From: Tremella fuciformis
Taxonomy: Eukaryota; Basidiomycota; Tremellomycetes; Tremellales; Tremellaceae
NCBI GenBank assembly: GCA_032768795.1
Contig: CP136490.1
Span: 930,001-994,000 of the forward strand
Direction of reading: 5' to 3'
Length of the DNA stretch: 64,000 nucleotides
Positions 48,076 through 60,979 of the stretch are shown here, one piece after another (position 1 is the stretch's first letter; every line of letters begins with the position of its first letter). Made by a program: the position numbers and the translations under genes. The notes under the pieces were generated by a model. That model saw only the letters and a program-made list of their open reading frames with translations. It was not told where the DNA came from and searched no databases.

Positions 48076-48404
48076 TTCGTCTCGCTTTCAATCACAGAAA
48101 GCAAGGAGTCGAATGCTTGGCTGCGCTGAACGCTGACTGATCGTCCAGACAAAGGGAAAATGAGGGTATGCGTTGCCACGCATCTCGAACACGTCGATGA
48201 CTTCTCAACTTTCTGTCAGTTTACGTAAGTAAAGCGTTTCTAGAAGGGTCGATTAGTACTCATGAGCCTCGAGTCTAAATGATTAGGGGGTTGGTAATTG
48301 ACATTCGATCAGGGATTAGAGTTGCATCCCGAGTCCTTTGAAGGACCAAAGTGCGTCATCTCCACGGACAGAACCAGCCCTTTGTCCACTATTCGACATC
48401 AACC
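48076..48404. promoter_or_regulatory. divergent region SERCA / S1-P1 nuclease
   Basis: No gene seen. A perfect TTACGTAA lies at 48231-48238, 156 nt from the SERCA ATG and 167 nt from the nuclease ATG. Confidence 0.5.
48231..48238. promoter_or_regulatory. TTACGTAA palindrome
   Basis: Perfect site near the middle of the divergent region. Confidence 0.45.
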
Positions 48405-49910
48405 ATGTTGCTGGGAGCGCTGCTGGCTGGTCTGCCCTTCCTCCCCGGCGTTCTATCTTGGGGTGCTGCAGGTGAGCCACCGTCCAGCTCGACGAGTAGT
48501 CGGACCGCACACAGGGCCGACCGTGGAGGTGTCAAGAGGCTGACGACCAAGGACACGAGATTGTAGCGACAATCGCGCAGATACATCTCTTCCCGTCGAC
48601 GCGAGAGAAGATATGCTCCATTCTGCCGCCGGAAGCCAAGTGCCACCTCGCACCGGTCGCAGCATGGGCCGACCAGGTGCGGCAAAAGTACAGAGGGACT
48701 GCGGGCATGCACTACGTGAATGGTGAGCAGCCAGCCAGGTGGCGGAGGTACACGTCCAGCTGACCCGCAGCGAAGGACGATCACCCGGCCGACCACTGCG
48801 CCTTCGGGGAGCACGGATGGATGGACGAGGACGTGAATGTCCTGACGGCCATTGCGAACATGACGCAGCTCGTCATGGACGGCAAAGGGCGAGTCGGCTC
48901 GATCACACGTGCGGCGTCCGGCGTCAAGCTGATGCGCAGAGATATCCCCCTGCGCTTCCTCGTGCACTTCGTCGGTGATATGCACCAGCCGCTCCACCTG
49001 TCCGGCCGCGACAAGGGCGGCAACGGTGGTGAGTCGGCGGCTTGAACAGGCTCGTGCGTCAGCTGAGTGGCAGCGATGTTCAGATGGGAAGGCCACGCAC
49101 GGAACTTGCACAGCGTGTGGGACTCGGGCATTTTGACCAAGAAGATTCGCGAATTGGGCAACTACACCAGCCCACTCCCGTCGTAAGCGCTCTGCACCCC
49201 GCTCGTCGCGCTCGGCTCAGCTGATGCTCAGAAAACACATCGAGGCAGCATTGCCAGGTGCTATCTTCGACCCATACGTCCGATTCATCGTGTGGGAAGG
49301 CATCAGGGAATGGTTCCGCGACTCGGTCGAGGACTGGCTCGCATGTCCTGCGAGCGGTGACCCGTACCCACACTCGTCGCTCGCTGCGATCCCCGCCTCG
49401 GCAGCCCTGCTCCCGACATCTTTCCCAGCTCTTGCCTCGACGGTCCGCAGTGCTGGCTCGTTTTTGCTCAACATCCTGCCGAATCCGGTTTCACTCTTTT
49501 TGGAAATCACGTCGCCCGTCCCGCTCCCTCTCAAAGAGACGGAAGGGTTCAACGCGCGATTGCTCTCGATACATCCCGCCAACAGAGGGAGAGCAGAGGG
49601 CCAGTCCTCAACAAGCACCGACAGGGCGAACGGCGAGCCGGCCGAGCAAGATACAGAAGGCGAACCGTTCCCCGCCTGCCCGTACACCTGGGCGGCACCA
49701 CTGCATGAGCTCAACTGCGCCATTGCATGGCCAGTCGAGTATACAGGCAACCGCTCCGAGCCGCTCATCGAGCTCGACAGCGAGGAATACTACGGGCGGA
49801 TCGTGAACGAGAAGACGATGGAGAGGCTGATGGCCATGGCCGGACTGAGATTGGCGAAGATCCTGAACGAGGCTTTGGGGCACGAGAAGGGCCTGTACTT
49901 CGCATACTAG
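48405..49910 (+). CDS. secreted S1/P1-type zinc nuclease
   Basis: S1/P1 nucleases are three-zinc enzymes cutting single-stranded DNA/RNA and 3'-phosphates, usually secreted. Exons are 48405-48471, 48552-48722, 48771-49028, 49074-49182 and 49232-49910 (427 residues). A signal peptide (MLLGALLAGLPFLPGVLS) should leave Trp as the first residue (WGAAGHEIVATIAQ), as the fold requires because the N-terminal amine binds zinc. Zinc ligands appear in FVGDMHQPLHLSGRDKGGN, NLHSVWDSG and AAPLHELNCAIAWP; ADHCAFGEHGWMD lies earlier. A Ser/Glu-rich insert of about 100 residues lies before the last zinc motif. C-terminal helix LRLAKILNEAL is typical. Confidence 0.93.
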
Positions 49911-50102
49911 CATAATCCCCACACATGACAGCTTGAACCTTTGTACTGCTCCGTCACAATGTATCGTTCACCGGCCAGCCATTCGTGCGCTATCGCGTGC
50001 ATCATGTCGAATCGTCAAAACCCTACACCCAAACAAGATACCGTAAGCGATGTGTAGAAAGGCGGACCTGCGCCGTGTATCCCAGTCCGAAGCCGACTTG
50101 GA

Positions 50103-53100
50103 TCAATCTAGAAACACTGGGAGATTAGCATTGGCGCCCGTGAAGACCGTGGAAGGACTCGCTTTGAGCATCCTCTTGTTCACTTTCATCTCCATGGCCT
50201 TGTCTAGCTGCGCCCGAAGCTGCAACACCTGCGCATTGGCGGCCGTCAGGGAGTCTCGACTCTTTGTCGACTCCTCGGACAGGCTCTGCATCTGCGCTCG
50301 ACGGTCCTGCAGCTCGTCCATGTGCTGCTGGCACGCCTCGGCGGCACGCTTGGTGTCCTGCCTGGCCTCTTCGAGGTGAGCACGGAGACGCGAGTCTGAC
50401 GTCAGCCTCGCCCATAAAGGTGCAAGGAAGCAACGGACTTGTCTTCCTCGTATCCACCAACTCCTTCGTCAGGCCAGCTGTCTTTGCCTCTTCCTCCTCT
50501 ACTCGGGCAGTCTGGACATGAGCTCTGTGCGCGACATATGCCGCGAAAGGGCTTACTGTTGCCTGCAGCAAGCGCTCGCCCTCGGACACTTGCTTTGCCA
50601 GTTCGTCTCGCTCCTGGACGGCAGCGTCGCGCTCATCGACGACTTGCTGTACCGCTTGACCCAGAAGCTCTGGAAGCTGGTTGATGGCGCGTTCGACTGT
50701 GCTTCCGCCTTCGTCAGAAGGTAGCCTGCGAGGCTGGATGGGCGGTGAGGCGAGACTGCCTAGAGAACCCTTTGGTGTAGGTGGGCCACTTGGCGATAAA
50801 CCAGGAGAGAACGGTAGGGGCGGGAGGGGCATACTTGGCGGCGGACCCGAAGGAGGCAAAGCTGATGCCTTGCGGCTGAGCCGGTGCTCGCCAGCATCAA
50901 ACTTTTTCTGGAGCTCGGCATTGACATCCTGAAGTTCCGAGATGGTCTGCTCCTGGACGGCTTTCAGCTTGACGAGCTCGCCGATCTGCTTCGCATCCAT
51001 GTTGTGCTGTACCTGATGCTCATCACGGATCTTGGACAACTCGAACATTGCCTGATCGGCCTTCATCTTGAGCTGCCGACGGGTATCCTCGGACGCATTG
51101 AGCATCTTCTCCATCTCCTCCACCATCATGTCGGACTCTTTCTGAAGGGCAGACATCCGGTCCGCATGCGTAGCTTCAAGGTGGGAGATTGCCTCCTCAT
51201 GAGAGGCTTTCAGCTGAGACAGCTCAGTCTCGAGAGTGAGGCGGAGATCGAGTGAGGCTCTCTCGTGGACGTCCTTTTGTTCAAGAATAGCAGCCTCGTG
51301 TGTCCGTTTCAGATCCAAGAAGGCAGCCTCATGCTTGTGCTTCAGGTGGCGCAGCTCCTGCTGATGGCCATCGCCCGCCTTCGACGCGGTCGACTGACTT
51401 TGAGCTAGTAGACGGTCCGTGACCGACTTGACGTCCGCGAGCTGCTGCGCGTGATCTGTCCGAAGCTGTTGAAGCTGTGCCTCGTGGAGATCGTCCAGAC
51501 GTCGTTGTTCCTCGTTAAACTCGGAATTCAGGCGCTCGATCTCCGCAATTTGCTGAGCGGTCTGTTCACCCAGCGTGCTCAGTTGCGCCTTGTAGTCCTC
51601 GATCTCGGAGGTGAGTTGGGTTGTGATCTGGTTCTTCGCCTCGAGGAGGGTCGAGCGGTCTCTTCTCAGCTCTTCAAGCTCCTCGACAAGCTCGGGATGG
51701 GTGGCGGCAAGCTCTTCGCGTAGCTTGTTGTTGGCTTTTTGCAGATCGGCAATCTGCACAAACTGCTGCTCGATCACTTCACGATGAGATGCCTCTTTCA
51801 CGGCCATGATTTCTGTCAATTCGGCCAGGCGGTCCTCAGCACTCGGATATTTTCGTGAAGCGTGGCTGCTGTCCGAAGCAGGACTGGCGCTGTCTGCGGC
51901 CGGGGTTGCGGGTGTAACAGCGGTATCGACATCGGTGATCTTCACTGTTGGCGTGACCGGGCTTGCTGGTAGGGGTGTATTTTGCGGTAGACGTGATGGC
52001 GAAGTTCGCTGGGGTGTAGAAGGAGGTTCCGCGCTATTTTTGCGGGAGGGGATCAAGTGCGCCTCACGAAGACGACTCTCTAGCTCTCTGATGTATGATT
52101 CTCGCTCTCGCAACTCGTCGTCGCGTTCCGTCACCACCTTGTGAACGAACTTCAGTTCAGCTTCCAAGGAATGAGACGACCTCAGAGGCCTATCTGGTGA
52201 TAGCGGACCTATAACGGGTCGCGTCGGTGATGCGCCCAATAGCAAGCTAGTTGGACCCGACCATGACGCGCGCGATGATACTGGCGAGTGCTGCGATGAG
52301 GACAGCTCCTGCGAAAGCGATTGAGGCCTATTGATCAGCGCCGTCCTGTCAACGTGTCTCGACTAACCGTCGATGTCGTTTTTCGTATCCCCTCCCTCCT
52401 TGAAAATCCTTCTGTCTCACCCCTACTCCGTTGCCTTGCATGGAGCCCCTTCTGGACCCCTTCGTCGGTGATGGACCAGGACTAGAACCTTGTGGTGTTT
52501 GCAAAGTCGACTCGTCCTCTGTGGTCATCTCGTCATCGTGAGGCATAGGGGTGATGACTCGATCCTCCAGCTCGGCGGTGATGAGCTTCGCCTCGGACAA
52601 CTGAGCAGTCAGATCGGCCACCTTGCCTTCCGCATCATTGCAGCGGTTTTCGGCAGCTGCGCATCGAGCCGACATCTCGTGTAGCATATCTCGGAGAGCA
52701 GCGAGCTCGGCCTCCTTGGCGTGAACCGACTGACTCCCTGGGCTTTCGGGCGGTGTCATATCACCAGCGGGTTTCACTTCGCGCGCCTCCACGGCCGTCA
52801 CCGAACTGGCCGCGGTCGCATGTGAGGCCTGCCGTGACATCTCGATGGCGATCGCATCATGACCGAGGTTGCTGTGCCCATTTTCGCTAGGGAAGCCGGA
52901 CGATGTGCCAGCAGCTAGGCGCTCGTCTTCTGCACGCTCCAGCTCGGCAATCCTGGCATCCTTCTTTTCTATTTCGTCGAGAAGTGCTTTGTTGTCCTTG
53001 CTGGTATCAAGTAAGGCGATATGACTCTCGAGCTCTCGGAAAGACTTCTCTCGCTGTTCCGCCTCGCGCTCGTGTTTCTCAATGATCCCAGACAACTCGG

Positions 53101-55384
53101 AGGACTGCGTTTCAGACCTGGCCAACCGAGCCTCTAGTTCTGTGGCGTGGCTCTCGAGGCGAGCATTGCTCTCCTTCAGTTTGGCGATCTCTTTCTTCAA
53201 GTCCCCAACGGCTTCCGTCTCGACTTCGGCGTTGTCGGAGTGTGACTTTAGCTTAGCCTCCAGATCATGTATGTAGGACTGGGATCAGTGCACGTCTATC
53301 TCTATCGGTCAGAGCGCAGACTGACTTCGCTCGATGTATTGCGCTCGGTCAGCTTGGCCAGCCTGCTGCGAAGCTCCACCACGTATGTCTCGTTCTGCAC
53401 GAAGCGCTCCTTTGCGTCCTGGAGTTCGTTGCTCTGATCATCGTAGAGGCTGTTAACAGCGATCAACTCGAGTCTGAGATCATCGAGTTGCTTGTTGAGC
53501 GCAGCAACAACCTTTTCGTATTCAAGGATGACAGGCTCGACCGTCTCGTTGAACTTTGCCAGCGAATCTCCATCACCAGGCTTGGCGTTTCGCAGCTCAT
53601 TCGTGAGACGCATGTTGTCACTGCACTTCTGCAAGTATCTGTCGTAAAGATCGGTATGCTCCCTCTGGAGCTCCGCCAGGCGAGCGAGCAGCTTCTCTGC
53701 GTGCCTCTCCTCAGCTGCCGGGGCTACCGGTGCAACGCCATCGTTGATTGACGCCAGCTGCTTCCGCAATTTGATCACAGTCGACTGGAGATGCTCGACA
53801 TCGTCCCAGCCGACCTCGACCTGGTTGATCTTCGCCGAGTTCTTGATGTTTCTCGCGCGTGACGCGTACTTGATCGTGTTGAGGGTCTCGCCGATGTTGT
53901 ATTCGATGCCGGAGACACACGCAATCATAGTCGTAAGAGCGTTTCCGCCTATCGAGTCTTGCAACATCCGTGTGAGCTTCGAGTCTCGATAAGGAATGTG
54001 CCCTCGGGCTTTGACAGGGTCTGCAAGGGTGGAGATGACGTTGCCAAGAGCGAGCAACCCCGAATTGATCGAGATACCTTCCTTCATTCTCTCGCCTTGG
54101 GCTGCGGTGCGCTTCAGTCGCTCAGAGCCGGCGAGGTCGACCATGTTGAACTTGCTCGTGACCACGACCATGTCATCCTGACTACTGGCGGAGAGCTGCA
54201 TGGAGTTCGGACGAGGGAGGACGCCTGGGCGGTTCGGGGTGTGAAAGCTGCTCGGGGGACCGCCTCGAGCACTGGACGGCGTGGGAGAGCGGGCCGAGGG
54301 GAAGCCGACAGTCGACGATGGTCGTTTCAATCTCGTAGGCGTTTCCGGTCGTAGAGCCGAGGGCGATCCGCTCGACGTACGCTTCTTCTGGATCATAGTC
54401 AGAGAGAAGATGGCGTGACTACGGGATGAGGTCGCGTTCATGCTTGTGCTCCCGGTCTTCCTCCTCTCCGAGCCGGCTTGAAGAAGGTCCATAACCTCTG
54501 CGAGGGTCTTGACCTTGACCTCGCGCACGCCTGCCCAGACGATGCGACCATCTCGCTCCTCTCGTATCGAAACCTGCACCCCAGCGCCGGATAGCAAGTC
54601 GATAATCTCCTCGTTGTACAGCTCCAGGAAGCTGAGCCGACATTCCCAGCTTGCACCGGGGCCCGAGGCCAGCCTGATCTCCTCCGCTCGCTCAAAGATA
54701 GTGTGGACCGTACGAGGGATGAGACCTGTTCGGATATTGAAGTCGACGCCAGAGTAATCCATGTCGTCGCCGGTGGTGCCCATGGAGTAGGACTTGCCCG
54801 AGCTGGTCTGGCCGTATCTGAAGATCAGAGCTACGCTTGCTTGAAGACGGCGAGACTTACGCGAGGAATGTGACATTGTGCCCTTTAAGAAAGTCGTCCA
54901 CGACCTCCTTGGCCGTCGCATCGTATAAGTCTACTTGGCTTGAGGACTCGTCCAGCACCTGGTCAAAGGTGAAAGTGGGGTGTCGCTTTCCCGCTGCGCC
55001 CAGGCTCAGGCTGCCAGACACGTTCCCGGCGAGGGCGGCGGGGTCCACGTCGAGTCTGACTTCGGAAGATGATGTGGGATGTACCAGCGTTTGCCGGAAT
55101 CGCGGTGGTACGGAAGCGTCATCAGGATCAGAGGGGCGAATGCGCAGGACTGGGCATCAGAGCTGCAGAGACGAATCAGCAGCATGCGACTCACCGACGC
55201 GTACATTCCTGTCCGCGGGTTCGCTGGTCGACGCCAGATCTGGAAGGTGAAATGATTGTGCTTTAGGGGTAGGTGTAGCGCGGCCATACGTGCTCGCTGC
55301 CGAGCTAGGTCGAGGGAGTGAAGACGCCGAGGGCGACTGCGGCAGAGTCGGAATGCCAGACTGACGCCTGGATCCCATCATCAT
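50103..55384 (-). CDS. kinesin motor with long coiled coil, kinesin-4-like
   Basis: Exons are 55195-55384, 54861-55149, 53326-54817, 52368-53278, 50439-52327 and 50103-50395 (1687 residues). After a ~60-residue Ser/Pro head the N-terminal motor shows VLRIRPSDP, FTFDQVLDE, AYGQTSSGKSYSMGT (P-loop), NATSSRSHAIFSL (switch I), VDLAGSERLKRT (switch II) and YRDSKLTRMLQDSIGGNALT. The neck RARNIKNSAKINQVEVGWDD is what I know from fungal kinesin-4. A Ser/Pro-rich insert of about 70 residues (54173-54383) splits the motor between the switch regions. About 1100 residues of heptad-rich coiled coil follow, broken by Pro-rich linkers. Subfamily is inferred from motor position and neck. Confidence 0.88.
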
Positions 55385-56662
55385 GTCGGTCGCTCCCGAA
55401 GAGAGTCAATGTCCGTGGTGTAGGGTATGCCTAGTAGGGTAATGTGTCGCCTGGACGTGTAAGCGGTGATCGATAGAACAGGAAGCGATGCGGGGGCGCG
55501 ATGATGATGTTGCGAAAGGTGGGAGCGAGGGGATTGCTAGCACCTGGTCGAGCGGAAAGGACTGGGGAGGAGGGGTTGGGAGTGGGATTGGGCTGCCGGA
55601 CGGTCTGACACAGAGTGGCGGGCAGCCTTTGGCCTTGCGTAAGGGCCAAAGCTGTCTGGCCTCTCGCCACTAGCTTGCCGTGGCGAGTTGAGATAGTCGA
55701 AATGGTCGAAATAGTACAAAGAGAGTGGCAACGTCCTGGTGGTACGGGGTGCGGACGCAGATTGAGGCCCTTGATGCCTGCCGCCCGGCGCTTGGACCTG
55801 TCAAGAGCGGGGCGCGGGGGAATCACGCCTCGGTCGACGGATGCTCACAGCAGCCAGGAAGATGGGTTCCGTTTTGTTGACACTGAGGGTTCCAGCCGAA
55901 ATCAGGTCGAGGGTGAGCGCGATGGCAGGTGCCCCCGCTTTCCCCTGACAACCACTACCACCACCACCAGCAAGAGAGGTCCGAGCGTCCAAGCCGCGTA
56001 AACCAAAAAGGAGAGGCCGCGTGGCGGGTGATTGTTGTCGAGGACCCCCTTCCCCCGGACGACAGCCAGAATGCCAGACTGTCAGAGGGCCGGGGGGTCG
56101 GGGGTGCCGGGGAGATGATTGAGCGAGTGTTCACCTGGTGGACGAAGAGGCACGACCACGGCCGTCCGTGGATGGTCGAAAGGACGTTCGGTGGTCGGTC
56201 GTCGTCGCTCCTCTGGTGCAAAGTCCTCTCATCGCTGACTGCTTCCGCCTGGACGGCGTTGGCGTCATTTGGACGTTGAGGAGCGCATTATATGACCGGA
56301 CGACGGCGACAGCTACACGAGCGATACAAGCTCTGGCCGAAATATCTCTTGTCGCCGCCGGAAAAGGTAACGTAAGAGGCGTCTACCCTGAGATGCAGCG
56401 ATAACTACTTGGCTACGATACAAATACTCGTATGCATGATCACGAGGACGTGTCCTTATCCTAAAACTCCCTCTAATGACTCGCTACGAGAGAGAGAGCT
56501 GGATGCGTACGGAGCGTACGGGCGGCATAGAATGTGAGGTGTGGGGTTTGATCTGGTCTATCTACGATCTGCACGATCATCGCAAGGGTCGTACGCTACT
56601 CCAGAGAAGTCTACGCTCTGTACGCTCTGGGCAGGTGAATCTGGAAAGCTTGCTCCGCCTCG

Positions 56663-56740
56663 ATCGAGCACGGCATCGTCGCAAGCCTCGAAGATACCTG
56701 CGACGGCTGCCTACCTGCACTTATGACAAACGGTACGATT
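56663..56740 (+). repeat. inverted repeat, left arm
   Basis: 78 nt, matching the reverse complement of 56806-56883 at 66 of 78 positions; 10 of the 12 differences are transitions. Loop 65 nt. Confidence 0.85.
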
Positions 56741-56805
56741 CGACCCGCATGCAAGTGTCGATTGCGACGAACGGCTTCGCGGACACGCGCAAGTCGCACT
56801 GGTCA

Positions 56806-56883
56806 GATTGTACTGTCTGTCATGAGCGCAGGGACGCAGCCATCGCAGGTGTCTTCGAGGCTTGCGATGATGCCGCGCTCGAT
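56806..56883 (-). repeat. inverted repeat, right arm
   Basis: Partner of the 56663-56740 arm. The shared core includes GCAAGCCTCGAAGA, identical in both arms. Confidence 0.85.
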
Positions 56884-57109
56884 GATGCGGGACCGTTACT
56901 CATGATGCGCACACTATATGAGCGTGTCTGTGAAGTCGTATGTCGCCGAGCGGTATCGAGACTCGCGCGCAGGCGAAATCGCACCGTTCGTGGGGCTTTA
57001 ACCTGCTCGAAGGTGGCGTATGAACGATACGACTCCAAGTCGAAAGTTTCGTATGCCCTATCGCGAGAACGTGTCATTATTCTAACGAATTGATACAGCA
57101 AGCCACTGC

Positions 57110-60100
57110 CTAATCTGCATACGACGTCCGTCTGACAAACGACTTGCCCAAGTTGAGACGCAAGAGCAGCTCCTGCAGCTCATTGCGTCCTCCCTGACGT
57201 CCAACACCTCGCTCTTCCTCATCACCGCCCAGAAGGAGATCCAGGTCTTGCTCGACATTCCCATGCTTCCCGTCCCGGAGCAGCTCTTGCGCCGATTTGC
57301 TGACATTGGTCCGCAGCGAGAGCCGCTCAAGGGCATGCAACTGATATGGTCAGCAAGTCCGTAGCTCAAAATACAAAAGACTCACGAAGACGACCTCTTT
57401 CTCTGTCCATATATCGCGGTACTGACTGATCTTCTCCTCACCCTCATCCTGGTTGATGACGCCCCGTTGGACCTCCTTGACTGTCTTCCCCACGTCCAAG
57501 ATGAGACCGAAGAGCGCCATGAGCAGCTTATATGTCACCTCGTGCCCGGCACTCGGTGCCAACAAACACGCGCGCAGGATCCTGTCGAGGACGACATGGT
57601 GGCAGATGACGAGCGAATGGATCGACGAGAGCTGGTGCAAATTGGTGTCCTCGATTTCCTCGTCCTCGTCCTGACTGAGCTCTATAGTATTGTCATAGAA
57701 CCCGTCATCGTCCGCATCGGTGGAAGGACTCAACGGTCGAGACTCGGACGTTGTGTTCATACCCGCCGAAGAGCGTCGAGCTTTGTCCAGCCGACGACGC
57801 ATGAGAAGCCAGTTCGAGCCTATGGCGATGTCGAGGATATACTGATGCAGCGCGGTGACAAAGTGCATCATGCGCCATCGAAGCGTATGCAGCTGATGCG
57901 CTGCACGAGAATTTCTTGCAAAGATCCCGCTCGAAGGTTGAGAGGAGACACGTCGATTGGCCCGAGATGACGGTCTCGCATCCACGCCGACTTTTGACGG
58001 TTCGGTCGAGGTAGTCGTCTGATGGGCGATGTCCCAGTATATGGTGCGGACCACCGTATCGACTCTACTCAAGCGGAGAAGCAAAGTATGGATCGCTTGA
58101 TATTTCTCCATGATGCTCGTCGGAAGCACGATAGAAATGGTCGGAGGGGGAGAGTAGGCCAAATAGAGGAAGTCTAGTGCTCTACAAGATCAGCTGATCA
58201 CGTACGATCCGGCCGGCAGACACTCACTCGATGGCTTGCGGATTCAGCCACCTGGCCCGACGCCCATCTTGAGCCTCGGGTAGAGCTTGGATGGCGAACG
58301 AGACTTTGTCTTCAATCCCCTGCCAGACTTCACCACGTTCTGTGAAATCCTGCTCTTCGTCCACCAGCGTGGCTCGAAGGGCATACGCCAGTTCTGCCCC
58401 TCCGGGAGGCCACTTGTTCCTTTCGCTCAACCCCAGACCAAGCCCGATGCCCCATTCTCCTTCGGGCTTGACTCCACCAGCATGTTTGTCAAGGCCCATC
58501 CGTGCTCTTGTTCGTGCACGTCGTCCCAGTCCTAGGGCTTCGCCAGCCCCAGCACTCTCCTTGCCGAAAAGCGCATCAGAGACGCGCTCGCAAAACCCGG
58601 CATCGCCACCAAGCCAAAAAGCGCGGAGGATGTCAAGATGATCGAGGAACCCAAGATCCTCAAGGTAGAATGCGACCAGCGACTCTGAAATCAGGTTGGC
58701 GTGCACAAGCAGGGGGCCGAGGAGCCTCTGGGATATGAAAAGATCCAGCGCCGGGCTGTCGGACAGGAGCGGGTCATTGGAGAACCTCGAATTGAAGTCG
58801 AGGAGTTGATCGAGAGGCGCAGGCGTCCACAGTGGCGCTTCAACGCTGTTCAAATGTGATCCCGGTGCTTCAGAGAAGAGACTCCACAGATTGTTGGCAG
58901 GCGGGACAACTGGCAGTGCCAATAGGGGCATCTGCGAAGCCAGAGGCGAAGGTGGGCTGCGCGCAGCTTCCAAGAATTCCTGAGGTAGTCCCTTGCGGGC
59001 CTTCCTGGCGGGTTTCCTGAGGGCAGGTGCTGAGCCAGACACGGACAGTGACCGAGAGCTCATTGAGCGACGCCAGTGGTCGATCTCCGCTTTGACTCTC
59101 CTGGAATGCAGTCTGGCCTCATTGTCCACGTCCCTGGAGGTGAGCCACGCCACGAGGTGGACAGTCACCCACGCTTCGTGTCCCCAAGCCCATTTGGCTT
59201 GCAGGCTCCAGTTGCAACTACACAGAGGATGCTGTCCATCCGACGCTTCGCCCAAGATGCGCAGACTTTTGCCTGCTTCGAAGAGTGTGCGCCGATGCGT
59301 CTTCGGGACGAAGGCGGGCATCCTCCTCGCGGAAAACTCGTATTCCCATCTGGTGCGACCTGACGCGACCGTGCGACGAGTAATGCCGAGGTCAGCCCAT
59401 GGCTGGGACTCCTCATCTGAAGATTCGTCCAATGCGCTCGCATCGGAGGTTCCGAGCCACTGATGGAGCAGACGCAAGATCGGGCCGGCCGCCTCTTGAA
59501 GCAAGTATGCCAAGGCGAGTACGATGGGTCCCTTCTGCTGCAGCGGAGATGATGTGTTGAACGTAGCCGCGAAACGATCGTGCAGATGAGTGATCAGGGT
59601 GGATGCGCGGGCTGGCAAGCCCTCTGATTTAGATTGCGCGAGTGGCTGATCGTCAGGCTCGATACAAGCAGTAGCATTTGCGACAATCTCACCCAGCACG
59701 CCACTTCGCATAGCTCAGCACAGAGATCCCGGGTCTGGCGAAGTCGAACTGTCCATTGATTCCAGCCGACCGACCCGGCTTCTTGACTGTCATTAATTAC
59801 CTCGGTGAGGTGTTGCTTGATATAGGTAAGATACGTCGATAGAGCATGCAGGAGCGCATGATGCGTCGGCGTCGCCGGTCTTGTCGTCAGTAAGATACTC
59901 CAACGATGGGGCAGCTCGTACGTCGAGCTCAGAGAGTCAATCACTATCTCCAGTCGACGGACAGGGGTCGCTACGTCGAGGAAGACTTGCACCGCACTAC
60001 ATATCAGTTCAGGAACGACGGACGTGACCATAAGAGCTGACGACTCAGCAGTCCGACTCTCGACAGCAATTGGGCGCGGAGCCTCGCCACTCCACACGAA

Positions 60101-60767
60101 TCTGCTCTCCTTGCGTTTCCACTGTATCGCCGCGTCCGTGACTGATCCAAGTGTGGCACGGACCATTGAGCGAATCAAATCCGAAGATTCGCACGGCGGC
60201 CCGGCCTCCTCTTTAAGTGTGCGTGCACGTTCAGGTGCTTCCGAGCTATCGGTTCAGTCACATCGAGGCTGTCTTGACTCACACAGTGAGGAGCGCCTCG
60301 AACGTCGCCTGGCTGCTCTGTGTCATGAAAGTTGTCGGGGCACTGGGCGAACCTCGGTCATCATGAATGTCGTCCCAGGTTCTCACAGGCTACGATCAGC
60401 AAGACACTGCCTTTTCCCTGTGAAGAAAGCCTACCTTGAACAGACGAGGCCGACTTGGTCCTGCTTCTCCTTCCTCGACAACCACGTCCCAGATTCGTGT
60501 GATGGGCTCATCATAGGACGCCGTCGGGGGGTCAATCGCCCTCTCTTTTCCCTTCTTCGAGGGAGATGGAGATGCGGGATCTATTGACTCTGTAGGTGGG
60601 ACGATTCGCAGGTTCTGGAGTAGCCGTTCCGCTCCAGAAACGGTCTCGTCCAAAGAAGGGAGAGCGAAAGCCGGCTCGACAGAAGCGAGCAGGGGCAGCT
60701 CGTGCTTGCCATACCCAGCATCGAAAGCTATCGGCGCCAGTTGGAAGAGGGGCTCAGGGGTCGCCAT
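57110..60767 (-). CDS. gamma-tubulin complex component (Spc97/Spc98 family, probably GCP5/6 type)
   Basis: GCP proteins bind gamma-tubulin and build the microtubule-nucleating ring at the spindle pole. Exons are 60435-60767, 60283-60389, 59693-60245, 58228-59645, 57386-58181 and 57110-57340 (1145 residues). Visible family traits are the N-terminal helical region with LLHALSTYLTYIKQHLTEV, LALAYLLQEAAGPILRLLHQWL, ISQRLLGPLLVHANLISESL and LDILRAFWLGGDAGFCERVS, then the C-terminal FLYLAYSPPPTISIVLPTSI, MEKYQAIHTLLLRL and HTLRWRMMHFVTALHQYILD. A Ser/Arg insert of about 90 residues lies between the two halves. The large size fits GCP5/6 rather than GCP2/3, an inference. It diverges from BUD23. Confidence 0.8.
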
Positions 60768-60979
60768 ATCTGCCGTAGGCGTGAATGCAGTCGGCGCATG
60801 CTCATGAGTTGTCAGTCCAACCACAAGACCACCGCGCTCTTCGACGCGTGTGGACTTGATCTTCGAGACTATTTGATTCCGCTTTCCGCCGGAACCTTGA
60901 TCTCGAAGTCGCCGGCAAAAAGTTCAAACCAGATCACTTGCAACGAAGTACATCGCCTCTAGCCCGCAGAAGAGACACG

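Larger units (their letters stand above)
55385..57109. other. 1.7-kb stretch without a recognisable gene
   Basis: It lies upstream of the kinesin gene and downstream of the gamma-tubulin complex gene, both minus strand. Several open frames exist (for example plus 56476-57093), but none has an ATG context, intron pattern or motif that supports a gene, and the longest runs through both arms of the inverted repeat at 56663-56883. G-rich tracts occur at 56083-56115. Confidence 0.5.

Noticed and set aside
56476..57093. A 205-codon plus-strand frame.
   Set aside because: It reads through both inverted-repeat arms, has biased Arg-rich content and no domain, and matches chance expectation in stop-poor GC-rich DNA.
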